Origin: Apodospora peruviana
Lineage: Eukaryota > Ascomycota > Sordariomycetes > Sordariales > Lasiosphaeriaceae
Assembly (NCBI GenBank): GCA_033439685.1
Contig: JAUEDM010000005.1
Location: forward strand, 2,790,001-2,854,000
Length of the DNA stretch: 64,000 nt
Direction: 5' to 3'
A program made the position numbers and the translations under genes. This document shows, in pieces, positions 1 through 9,750 of this stretch (the first letter of the stretch is position 1; every line of letters begins with the position of its first letter). The notes beneath the pieces are model-generated. The model worked only from the letters and a program-made list of their open reading frames with translations, did not search any database and had not been told where the DNA came from.

Positions 1-797
1 TCGACATCGATGACGGGGAGCGAGCAGCCCGACGCGGTGGCGGTCTGGTCGTCGGTCTTGTTGGCGAACAAGACGTCGCGCGCGTGGAGGGGTGCCGGTG
101 CTCGGCTGCTACTACCGAGTCGACTTCCAAAACGGCCTTTGTTTCCCCCTGCCGGGCCTTTGGTGGCGATCTGCCCCGACGCGACGCCGATCCCGTTGAG
201 CAGCACGCCATTGGACTCGCTGGACCCTCTGAAGGGGACGGCGGTTAGATCATTGAACATCTGTTGATCCGATTCTTCAAAGAAGTCAGTGAAAAAGAGG
301 ATGCGCTCGTCGTCGTAGTTGTAGGGCGACGAGCCGCCGCAGTCGTCGACGATCAAGGACCCGGCGCAGCTCATGGCTTGCATCTGGACGTGAGAGTGGT
401 AGAAGTAGGTGCCCGAGTCGTCGAGTGTCGTGACGATCTGGTAGTCGAAGAAGCGTCCGGGCGGGATGGGCCACTGCGAGGCCTGCGGCGAGCCGTCGGC
501 GAACGGGGCCATCCGTTGCGTCAGCCCGTGCCAGTGCATCGTCAGGTTCTGGTTGTCCATGTCGTTGTACACTCTGATCCAGCTTGTCGAGCCGGGCAAG
601 ACGTGTATCGCTGGGCCGGGTGACGTGCCGTTGACGATGACAGCCGTGCGGGTTTTGCAACCTGAGGGTATCGTCGCAACCGTCACTCTGAGGATATGGT
701 CTGGCGTGAAGCTGGTACCATGGACCTCCATTGCGGCCAGGGAGAGGGCGGGCAACCAGCTTCCGAGCAAAAGAGTTGGCAAGATTTTGGCTCGCAT
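1..797 (-). CDS. Multicopper oxidase (laccase/ascorbate-oxidase-like), N-terminal part, cut by window edge
   Basis: Secreted copper enzyme that couples oxidation of phenolic or similar substrates to reduction of O2 to water. The frame is open from ATG at 797 to base 1 (265 codons) with no intron seen. Residues 1-22 form a signal peptide. The first cupredoxin domain has both N-terminal trinuclear-copper motifs: HWHG at about 88-91 and YFYHSH at about 131-136. Between them, GSPQASQWPIPPG is typical of ascomycete multicopper oxidases. The second domain starts near residue 165 and the C-terminal copper motifs lie off the window, so laccase, ascorbate-oxidase-like and ferroxidase-like classes cannot be separated. 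A TATA box lies 85 nt upstream of the start. Confidence 0.9.
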   Translation of the reverse strand, partial: MRAKILPTLLLGSWLPALSLAAMEVHGTSFTPDHILRVTVATIPSGCKTRTAVIVNGTSPGPAIHVLPGSTSWIRVYNDMDNQNLTMHWHGLTQRMAPFADGSPQASQWPIPPGRFFDYQIVTTLDDSGTYFYHSHVQMQAMSCAGSLIVDDCGGSSPYNYDDERILFFTDFFEESDQQMFNDLTAVPFRGSSESNGVLLNGIGVASGQIATKGPAGGNKGRFGSRLGSSSRAPAPLHARDVLFANKTDDQTATASGCSLPVIDV

Positions 798-881
798 CTT
801 GACTGCGGTCTGCAATGCCTTGGGTTCAGACTGATGCTGCCGTAAAACGTCCATAACCGTTCCCAGCCCCCGGAGTCGGTG

Positions 882-889
882 TTTATATA
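882..889 (-). promoter_or_regulatory. TATA box of the multicopper oxidase gene
   Basis: TATATAAA on the minus strand, 85 nt upstream of the ATG at 797. This is the normal distance for a strongly regulated fungal promoter. Confidence 0.6.
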
Positions 890-959
890 AGTCGACATCA
901 CACCAACTAACCGACATCCTAGCAAACATCTCCCGAACTGTCCCTAGCCACCTCCATGG

Positions 960-2384
960 AGCATGTGCTCAGCTCGCGCCGTCTCGTGTGCCGGTCCCTA
1001 GCGCGAAGAAGATCATAGAGATGAATACAAAGTCACGGCGCTTTGACCGTTCGCCAGACCGTCTCACCCCGAGTGGAGGGAAAGCTCCTCGAAGGAGGCA
1101 TGGCATTGGCGTCTGCCCATGTTGACATTCCACGGGAGGGAACGCCGAGGGGCAAGTAATGTGTTGCCGTCGCCGGCTGTCTTTCAGAGAGCATAGCACG
1201 GTCTTCCCGAGTAGCACCCCACGCACCCGTAAAGCCAGCAATTCGCCAACCACGATGGAGAGATCAGGACGCAGAGATCAGATCCAGTATACTGGTGGCG
1301 ACATGATCGAAACTTGCTCAGACGATCGCTAGGACGGTCACAGTGGCTAGCAGACGCCCGCCGGCCTTGTGCGTTAGACTAGTATCGTTCGATCACACAC
1401 TCCCCGACTATCAAGGTGGTTCGTACCTAGAATCAAAGTGTTGGCCAATGTTTCAGGACGCAAGTCGCCAGTCTTGCGTCCTGCAGCGAGCGCTATTCCG
1501 GTCGGTTGCCGTTACCGTTGCCGCGTTCTTCCGGGTTGTGGCATCATGATGGTGTTGTTGTAGAGACCGCGCTTTGTGTCACTGCTTGCCATGTGGTTTT
1601 CTTCCGCAACAGAGCCTCGAGTTTGGGTGGACTGGCAGGCAGCTGGTTCCAGCCTTTTGGGGATAGAATTTGTTTGGGAAAGGGATGAAATATGCTTGTA
1701 ATAACCCGAACCCTACCTACCTACCAGGTAATTACCTCTGCCTGTCTCAGGCTGCACTCGGACTTTATTGGCCACCATTAACAGCGAGACTTCTAGACCT
1801 ATTCGTGTGCAAGGAAATATTACAGAAAGTACCTGAACCTATCTTTCGACCCAAGTACATACGAAAAAAAAATGGAAAGAGGCAGCAGGTACCTTCCACC
1901 TGGTGGATTCGCGCAAAAAGGTGCCAAGGATCCAGGCCGTGGCCCCAGGCGGACAGACCCTCCTGTACAGAGAGGTACCGCCCTGGAAACGGCCGCCTTC
2001 CCTCCCAGCCGTTTGGCATCCAACGTTGCAAACCCACCTATCCAACAAGCTCTCAGGAGCACCAAATCCTGATCCTTTCAGTCGAGAACTCGGTGGTCTA
2101 TTCCGCATGCTTTGGGCTCAAAGACTGGACATTCCCACCACTTCATTCGTAATTCTCCCATTTTCAACTTGCACCGTCCACCTAAAGAATCCCGCATCTG
2201 AAGATTCGGGCGTGATCGATTGACGTCAACCTGCATCCTCGACACACCTCGCCACTTCAGTTGAATCTCTCTTCCCGTCCTCAAGCTTTGGGCTAGCCGG
2301 CGCCGTCAAGATTGCCTGCAGGCAGCCGGCCTGGCACGTATTACCTAGGTAGGTACTCGTGGTACTTACCTGACCACTGGAGCA
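960..2384. other. Intergenic, no supported gene
   Basis: Shared 5' region of the divergent multicopper oxidase and PXB/DUF3818 genes. It has short chance ORFs only, and CCTA/CCTACC-rich stretches around 1710-1735 and 2340-2360 that are common in fungal promoters. I see no RNA gene. Confidence 0.5.
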
Positions 2385-4939
2385 ATGGGGTCGATCGCAG
2401 CAGTCGAAGAGACAGAGGCAAACGCCTCAACAGCACAGCCGCAGCTCAAGGTCCCCCAAGGTCCGAAGCGCATGAGCTCCAACTTCGATGTGAATGACAA
2501 TCTACGGTGGCAGTCAGGCACTGTTGCGCCCGAGACGTTGACGTCGGCGCAGCTGCACGCCCTCTTCGACATTCTCACTCACTACGAGACCTACGCCGAA
2601 GTCGAGTTATTCAAATACCCCGACACCCTCGCCGGCTACGGCTATCCATTCACCACACACCATCATGGTGATGAAGGCACGCCATCGTATGCCACCGAGT
2701 CCACAGCACCCCTCCTCGCGGCGCTACTGCGCAGCATCGTGCTACCCATCCCAGGCATTCGGGACCTGCCCCCTCAGTTCTGGCATGTACGCTTCCAGGG
2801 CATCTTGACCAAACTAGCTGAGGCTGAGCTGTCCGAGAGCTACGACAAGGCTGTTTTGGGCACTAGAAAGACCCTGGCGACTGCCGCCTCGGCTATCCAC
2901 GAGTCCGTGTCGAGAGGCATACTCGGTGGCATCCCGAGGGGTCCAAAGAGAAACCTCAACCATATCTATGACCGGTCAAAGGCTTCCGACCTCCAAAGGG
3001 CTTGGGAAGACGTGGTGCATGAACTTGTTTATGGGGAGCTCATCGAGGAGCTGTTTGAATGGGCATCTACTCATCAGAGCCTCGAGAACCACTCCAGAGC
3101 GGTCGAGGCGGCCATGGACTATATTATCATGCAGTAAGTTTTCGGCCCTCAGATAAAAAGCTGGTGGGAGAGATGAGGTACAGCTTACTGACTTTGAATT
3201 TAGCGTCGCCACCTTCCTGCACCATGCCTTCGTTTTATCGTCAGAGGGCCCCTACCTCCTCAAGTTGATAGAGAACCTTCACAAGATGATGCCCTACTCT
3301 ACTATACGACAGGTCCTCCGCATCGGCAACGTGGCAACCATGATTAATGGCATGACAAAGTTGCTTCTTGCCAAGATGGGGATAGGCTCGTTTTCAAACT
3401 GGGTTGGGTTGACGCGGAATACGGATGAAGGCATGAATCTTTTGCAATGGTGAGCTATCTCCTCAACTTTCCCTTTCATTTCTATTAGCTAGAAAAAAAC
3501 AAGAGATTGACAAAAGCAGGATTATATCCAACATTCTATTGGCAGACGCATCCGACTTCTGGAAAACCGCGTACGACATTGAAAAAGCCAAAGATGGTCC
3601 ACCAAAGGTCCACCTGTCAACAATCAAACAGTACATCCTCAACAGGTCAGAAGAGACGCACGAAAAAGCCCGTAAGATAAGTGTCCAGACACCCACATCG
3701 ATCATCGCGGCCATTATTGGGGAGGCGGCCGCCTCGTCTCTCTCCAAGGCCCAACACGCTCAATGCCTCGAGTACTTCTCCGCCACTCTGGCAGAGCGAG
3801 ACCGACAGGAAATTACCAAAGTTTTGTGTCGCCAGAACCCAGATCTCTTCACCCAAGCCATCCGGGACCTGGTAGCCAGCTTCGAGCCCATGATCCGTAC
3901 TATCCACGAGCGCGTTGACCTGCGCGAGCATGTGTCTTCACTTGAAGGTTTTCTGACGGACTTTATCAACACGAGCAAGCCCAAAAAGACAGCAACCAAG
4001 CTTTCAAACAACACAACTGATGCTGCTAGTGATGATAGTCAGGAGGACGAGGCGTTCAAGACCCGCGCCCCCTCCATCGAGGATTACGTGGGCTTGCTGA
4101 GGAGAAACCGCCAGCTAGCCTATAACCTGATGCACGACGTCGCGAGCAAATGCCCCGAGATCCGGAATCAGTTCAGGGACTATGCAAAAGACGCCATCAA
4201 GGTGTTTGCGTCGGGCCAGAAGCTTGTCCCGCCTGCTGCACAGGAGAATGGAAGACAGCGAAAGTCGACCAGTTCCGAATCGCAGTCCGAGTCGTTTGTT
4301 TCCGCGATTAAGGAGCTTCAGATTCAGCAAACTAATGACAGTCTCGCCGATAATACTAATACCGATACCCAAGACACCAAAAACGATGTGGTTGATGGGG
4401 TTGTTACGTCCGGACCGCGGCGCAAAGGAGCTGCTGGCGCTCTGTCTAGTAACTTCCAGAGCCTCTTTACCGCGCTGCCGTCCGGCACTCGAGCCAATGT
4501 TGTATCCGTCGTCGACGCGCACGCCGCTTACCTCTCGGCTCTCGAAGATCTGTCCTTGCAAAAAATGCAAAATATACTTGACGATCTTCCAGTCTCCAGC
4601 GTCACAACCCAAACCCAAGCCCAAGAAGAGCTGAAGGGTAGAAACATGTGTGGTCCGGGCATGTTTCTCTCGCGGTGGCAGCAGCTGCTCGACGAAACGG
4701 TCGTGACGCCTGAGATGGCCGGTGGTCTGCCGAGAAGGGGTAAAGATGTCAAGCATGCGATGGTGCAGGGCAAGACTGTTAGTGCCGTGGCCAAAGATGC
4801 GTGGGACCCGGCGGCGTTGACGGAGCTCGCGGAACGGGATGTGCCGGTGCCGCCTGATGCAGATGTGGTGATTCGGGCGCTGGGGGATGCGTTTAGGGAG
4901 TTGGTGGTGAATTTGGGGAAGATGATGGATATTGCTTAA
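2385..4939 (+). CDS. PXB (PX-associated) and DUF3818 domain protein, lacking a PX domain
   Basis: Model join(2385..3133,3204..3449,3520..4939), 804 aa. Introns of 70 nt each begin GTAAGT and GTGAGC and end TAG and CAG. Residues about 45-170 match the PX-associated (PXB) domain, with a LTSAQLHALFDILTHYETYA core. Residues about 185-480 match DUF3818, including the WASTHQSLENHSRAVEAAMD helix and the MPYSTIRQVLRIGN segment. In the yeast relative Ypr097w a lipid-binding PX domain lies between these parts; here the two abut and no PX fold is visible. The C-terminal third (about 490-640) is Ser/Thr/Asp-rich and probably disordered. A role in lipid or membrane-contact biology is inferred from the family only. 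Filamentous fungi have paralogues with and without PX, so the lack is not necessarily a defect. Confidence 0.85.
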
Positions 4940-6284
4940 CGGACAGACGGACAGGTGTGGGTAGGTAAAAGGGAAGGGATGCAGTTTGTGTTGATAATGC
5001 CTTTTTTGAACGTAGAAAGGGATATAGAGAGCTCATGGACTAGTGGGGCAGGGAAATAATGGGTGGTATGGGTAGAATAAATATGCATGGCTACGGAGTG
5101 GAAAAGGGACACGAAAGTAATGATAATGAGCATATAATAGATAGTATGAGAGATGGTATTGCTAGAACCGACGGACTCGATATATGTATTAAAGGTTGCT
5201 TGAGATAATGGTATTGCGTTGCTTATATGTAAGGTAGGGGGTATTTGAATGTGAAATGCATTTAAGTTCCTAGGGCTCTTCATGTCTTGCCATACATCTA
5301 ATATATATCGGTGGTCGACAATCTTGCTTTTCGGAGACGATGGACATAAATACCTTAAATTGTCCAAACTCGGTTAGATGATTTTGAAGAAGGATATCGG
5401 AGGCGGAGTCTTGCATTTGACGACATCCAAAAGTCCATCGGGCATTATGAACCCAGGACCGACGAGGGTGACTTCCATTGCTGCCTGGGCCGGCAAGATA
5501 GATCTTGCAGAAGATTGGGTTCTTGGCGGCGATGGGAGCGAGGGATAGCATGGTCCAGCTGAGCCAAAGTATGAAACTCCAGAATAGTGCTGATCTCCTC
5601 GAGTGCCATGGCTTGGATGCAGCGAGTTGAGCTGTAGAGATGGTCACTGGTGTATTACCTCGAGCAACATGAACCTACCTAGACAGCCACGACGAGTACC
5701 GGAACGTCGTTGACAACACGCATGCGGCCAAAGCCGTCGTCAAGCCGGTTGGTGATCGAAATGGCCGGCGTAGTGGGTTTCAATCTTCAATCCCCCACAT
5801 GTGGTCAGCAGGAAATGTTCTCGTTTTTCATCAGGAATAGGGATCGGACTCGGATGTCCTTCATTTGCGACTGGGGCCTCGGGGACCAGATACTTATCGA
5901 TGTGTCCTAGTCCAGCTAACATCGGCAGTCCAGTTAACATCGAAAGGAACATGCCAGAATATGTCTCATTTAATACGGGCGGACGGGTCTCAGTTTATCA
6001 TGTGGCCATTGGGAAGAAGCAGAAAGCGAGTCGAGATCTCAAAGCTAGGACATCAGAGCAACATACCCAGCACTAGCAACGAAGACGGATATACCAATGT
6101 TATGGCCAAAAAAGACAGTCTTTTATTCCATTTATTTGTATTTAGAACCGCCTGCACATCCCTCCACTTCCTTTGCTGTAGCCATAATATTTGCCGAAGA
6201 ATGTACCGTGCCGGGACTTAAGGATATCGATGAATCAAATCGGGGGCATGCCGAGCATGGTTGGTAGGCGTGCAAGGGATTGAT
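4940..6284. other. Intergenic, one doubtful ORF
   Basis: 3' flank of the DUF3818 gene and 3' flank of the metallothionein gene. Apart from the doubtful minus-strand reading frame at 5270-5647, nothing could be recognised. Confidence 0.4.
5270..5647 (-). CDS. Doubtful small protein with hydrophobic N-terminus
   Basis: A 125-codon frame with a hydrophobic stretch at residues about 21-42 that could be a signal anchor or late signal peptide, followed by a CKIYLAGPGSNGSHPRR segment. Codon choice is only weakly gene-like and the C-terminal part (after about residue 100) looks random. I do not recognise it. It may be a small secreted protein with an unseen intron, or chance. Confidence 0.22.
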   Translation of the reverse strand: MTISTAQLAASKPWHSRRSALFWSFILWLSWTMLSLAPIAAKNPIFCKIYLAGPGSNGSHPRRSWVHNARWTFGCRQMQDSASDILLQNHLTEFGQFKVFMSIVSEKQDCRPPIYIRCMARHEEP

Positions 6285-6428
6285 TTACTTGCAGCCAGAG
6301 CAAGAGCCTGTTGGACGCATGGTATGTTAGTTGGATGTATATTGTGGTAGGAAAAGGGAGGAAGACGAACAGCCTGAGCCGCAGTTGCAAGAGGAGGCAG
6401 AGCCTGAGCAGCCGCAATCGCCCTTCAT
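6285..6428 (-). CDS. Metallothionein, Neurospora type, 26 aa
   Basis: Model complement(join(6285..6307,6371..6428)). Exon 1 gives 19 codons plus one base and exon 2 completes a 26-residue protein with seven cysteines (5, 7, 14, 16, 20, 22, 25) arranged as C-x-C pairs. The sequence is rich in Gly and Ser, has no aromatic residue, and ends CSCSGCK. This is the layout of the Neurospora crassa copper metallothionein, with one extra residue between the first and second C-x-C pairs and a two-residue shorter tail. The 63-nt intron has an unusual GTTCGT donor, a CTAAC branch site and a CAG acceptor; only this splice keeps the C-x-C spacing. It binds Cu(I) in the cytosol for storage and detoxification. 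A TATA box lies 140 nt upstream, with a CA-rich leader without ATG. Confidence 0.9.
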
Positions 6429-6567
6429 GATGTTGGTTGGTGGGTTGTTGTTGGAGGTGAGTTTGTGTGTTGGTATGTTTTAGCTTGCTAGTTTGCTTGG
6501 AGTTTGGTATTTTGGTCTGGAGCTTGTTGGTGGAGAAAACTGCTTCGAGGAGGGGACTGGACAGCTT

Positions 6568-6575
6568 CTTATATA
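6568..6575 (-). promoter_or_regulatory. TATA box of the metallothionein gene
   Basis: TATATAAG on the minus strand, 140 nt upstream of the metallothionein ATG. The leader between them is A/C-rich, as in highly expressed fungal genes. Confidence 0.6.
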
Positions 6576-6579
6576 GACG

Positions 6580-8255
6580 ATGGACGGAGTTCAAGGGAAT
6601 GGATTGAACTTGCCCCTCCAAACTGGAGGAGTCGATCGGCAAAGCCAAAGCCCTCCCCTGTCCGCCCTTTGTGACGTATCGAAGCAGGCGCCCCGGCATG
6701 TCAGCGGTCACCAGCAGCAGGAGCAGCAGCAGCAAACCTCGAAGACCCACCGAAAAACGGGCTGCGAGACTTGCGCTGGCTGCATCTCTCCACTGCGTCT
6801 TTTGTGCCAGGCGGATCAAAGGCCGGCCCACCCATGAGTCAAGCCAGTGATCACAATGGTCAACTGTCCAGGCACGGAGGGTGACTGGAGGCACAGAGTC
6901 TTCAGGTAGGAGTTGATCAGCGGGAAGCTGCTGCTTCACAGGGTGCTGATGCTGCTGCAGGCAGGGTCTCTGCAGCAGCCTCCAGCTGTCAGAAATGTTA
7001 GTGCTCAGGCAGTTCAGGGTGCCAGACCAGTGCTAAGAATGCGGGGTTACGCTGGGCGATGGGAGGTCAAATCAGAAGACCTGAGATGTTCCAGAATCGG
7101 CCACTCAGGTCACTGCAGGTCTGTCTCACAGGTCGGTCTGCGCCCGCCTGGGCATACGCAACCCCCCAAGAAAGGTGTGCCCTTCCACGACGGCGCCAAG
7201 TTTGCGAGATTTGTGCGTGAAGCTCGTCCAGTCACTGTCATCCTCCCGTCTTTATTACCTTCCTTTGGTTTCTGTCTTGCCCATCCCACCGCCACGCCGT
7301 GACATGTCGGTTGTTGGTTTTGGTTTGGTGTACTGGTTTTGGCTTACGTATCATTTTCTTCGCTTTCCTTTCTTCTTCCACCTCAGTCTAACTTGTACTC
7401 CGTACCGGTAAAGAAGACGGTGCATGCAACCATCGTCAGAAGGTTTGACGGCGCCATCGCAACCTTCTTGCTTACGTACCTGAACGCTTAGTTTGTTGCT
7501 GCTCGCTCTCGCCGAGCCGAATACCGATGGCTTTCGGAGGATAATGATGATGGCCACTGGCCTCTGCGGTCACGGTGCGCCCCGCGTATGCAAATCATTA
7601 ACCCCAAACGGCTGCACGCACAACGGCAGCCGGATTGGGCTTCCAATCATTCCGATTCGAGACCAAGAAGGATATTCGGCCGCACCGCAGGTCATAGCCT
7701 CGAATCATAGCTGTCCTGTATATTCGATGCATCTCGATGGCTTTCTCATCACCTTGACACACCCCAGTTTCCCCATTCCTGCGGCCACAAGTCACACATT
7801 ACTCTTCGATGACCACAGGTAACTTGTCAGACTTTGGTCGATCCAGCTTCGTGGCTGCTGAGAGCTCTCTGTGCCTGCAACCATCCGACAGGGCGCCGCC
7901 TAGACCAGACACTTCAAGTCGAGTGTATTAATTCTCTCATGCATGGCATTGTACTTCCAGACCTTGGAGTTCGCCTGAATGCTGATTCAGTTACCAGATG
8001 AGCTCTGCCTGCTGATGGGGCCATGGAGCTATGATATCGTATGTTGCCGTCGTCCGAGCTCAGGGTATTGAAACTCATCTGAAGTTTTGTTTCAACTAAT
8101 CGAACCATCGCCACTGCCCAAGCATTGCAATATATCGTGAATAAAATTCCAGCCAAGATCAACCATCTCTGGTCTTTTCAACCTTACCAGTCATATCATT
8201 TTCTGCACTCATCACCAAACCATTCTGTCAAACTTGCCGTTATCTGTTAGATATC
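6580..8255. other. Intergenic, no supported gene
   Basis: Upstream region of the metallothionein gene and of the small ORF at 8256. CAG/GCA-rich short repeats occur around 6710-6740 and 6930-6980. A 129-codon plus-strand ORF at 6913-7302 has no domain or gene-like codon use. Confidence 0.45.
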
Positions 8256-8648
8256 ATGTCTTCTACTCACCGACGTCAGAACTCAACCGACCCACGGCCC
8301 GGCAGCACCGCCTTTCCCCGAACGTCCTTGTTCAACAAGACATCACCGACGCGGCCTGGGACGTCGACCGGTCGATCATGGCATGCCCGTGCTGATTCGG
8401 GCTCATCGCGAGTGCCTCCTCGGGCCCCTACCGTCAACACATCCGCAGCTCAGGAGAGTGCGACCAAGACGCAAATGAACCAGACCCTCTCCATCGCCAT
8501 GATGTCCAGCTGCCCAGCCAACCCGCTGCCGTTCTTCCTCCCCGTTCCTCTTGGTGTCACTATGCTCCTCATGGGATCCAACACCAACACCAACAACCGA
8601 GCGACTGCGAACCCGCCACCACAAAACAACACGGCTAGGCGACGATAG
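8256..8648 (+). CDS. Hypothetical Ser/Thr/Pro-rich small protein
   Basis: A 130-codon frame with an A/C-rich leader just before the ATG, as in expressed fungal genes. Residues 1-65 are Arg/Ser/Thr/Pro-rich and look disordered. About 87-105 is a hydrophobic segment that could span a membrane. The tail is Asn/Thr-rich and ends in four basic codons. No family is recognised. A 270-codon antisense frame covers the same bases, so the call is tentative. Codon use favours the plus strand. Confidence 0.4.
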   Translation: MSSTHRRQNSTDPRPGSTAFPRTSLFNKTSPTRPGTSTGRSWHARADSGSSRVPPRAPTVNTSAAQESATKTQMNQTLSIAMMSSCPANPLPFFLPVPLGVTMLLMGSNTNTNNRATANPPPQNNTARRR

Positions 8649-9750
8649 ACAGATGATATACTACCGTCATGCACAATATTCCCGATTCGTCCATCTAGGC
8701 ATGGGGAGGCTATACAAACAAGCATACATGGGGCGCACGGCATGGCACTGAAGGTTGTGGAACAGCAAGCCACGCCGACTGTCCCCCGGAGAGAGCGATC
8801 GCCACTGGGGTATCCCTTCTCCAGCATCTGCCAGACGTCATGTTGTTTGCTTCCTGCAGTGTTTCGAGGTATTACCCACCACAAGGGCTGGACCTTCCAT
8901 TCGACTGACAAATCTGGTCGCATAAAGCTTTGATGGACTTTGTCGTGTGGTCCTGCGGGACAGAACCAAGCATCCACTGCAGGCAGTGAGCCAGCTTGAT
9001 ATAGCGTTCCCGAGAGTTGAAGCTGGGTTTTTTTAGAGGGTAGCTTGAGGGCTAGCAGGCAAGATGCCTTCAAAATGAAGATGCTCTTCGGCGTACAATA
9101 ATCGATACCCATTGCAATAGACGGGTCTTTTACAGGAACCTGATCTCGGACTACATGGTCTGTGTTATCTGGCCTCGCAAATCCAAGTCTTCGTCGTGAC
9201 TGAGAGGAGCGTGGATGGCTTAAGTTGCATATTGAAGCAGATACAAGGTTACTAGTGTTCATTAGTAATTCATAAATGCATTCAAATGAGCTGAGTAAAT
9301 GGAAGGGAATACAGAAGATTCTCTCTCGTCCTTCTGAAAAATTCGCACTAAAATCAAGCTTGTATTCTTTTGATTTATTTCAAGGATGTGTGATGTTTCA
9401 TCCTGCTTCTGTGCACTTCGTGGGCGGAAAAGAGGGACGGTTCTTAACCTGGTGCTTGAGATCGATGACAAAGACGTTATTTCGTATTGGTTATAATGAA
9501 AGGGATAAAAATATGAATGCTTGACTGAAAGAAACCGCGGGAAGGGACAATGAAACCGCTTCAAAGACTCCATCTTTAGATCCTTTTATACTATAGCTGT
9601 TGATGTTTTCTCAGGGCCCATCTCCGGACGTCCCATTGCTTTTTCGACCAGCTCTACTTGATATCCCAAGCGAATCACTGCAGGTCGTCTAACGTCTATC
9701 TAAGAACTCTCGAGCATTGAGAATAGAGCAAAACGGCTACTCCAGATACC
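8649..9750. other. Intergenic, no supported gene
   Basis: Only a long antisense reading frame (8450-9262, minus) without protein-like features, and an AT-richer stretch at 9240-9530. No RNA gene seen. Confidence 0.4.

Noticed and set aside
4115..4756. 213-codon ORF antisense to the DUF3818 gene
   Set aside because: Shadow of the real exon with no features of its own.
6235..6939. 234-codon minus-strand ORF covering the metallothionein
   Set aside because: Different frame from the metallothionein exons. Low-complexity Leu and Thr/Gln text comes from the leader, TATA region and CAG repeats. The Cys-rich spliced frame explains the locus.
8450..9262. 270-codon minus-strand ORF
   Set aside because: No domain, no steady codon bias, overlaps the plus-strand small ORF. 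Judged chance opening.
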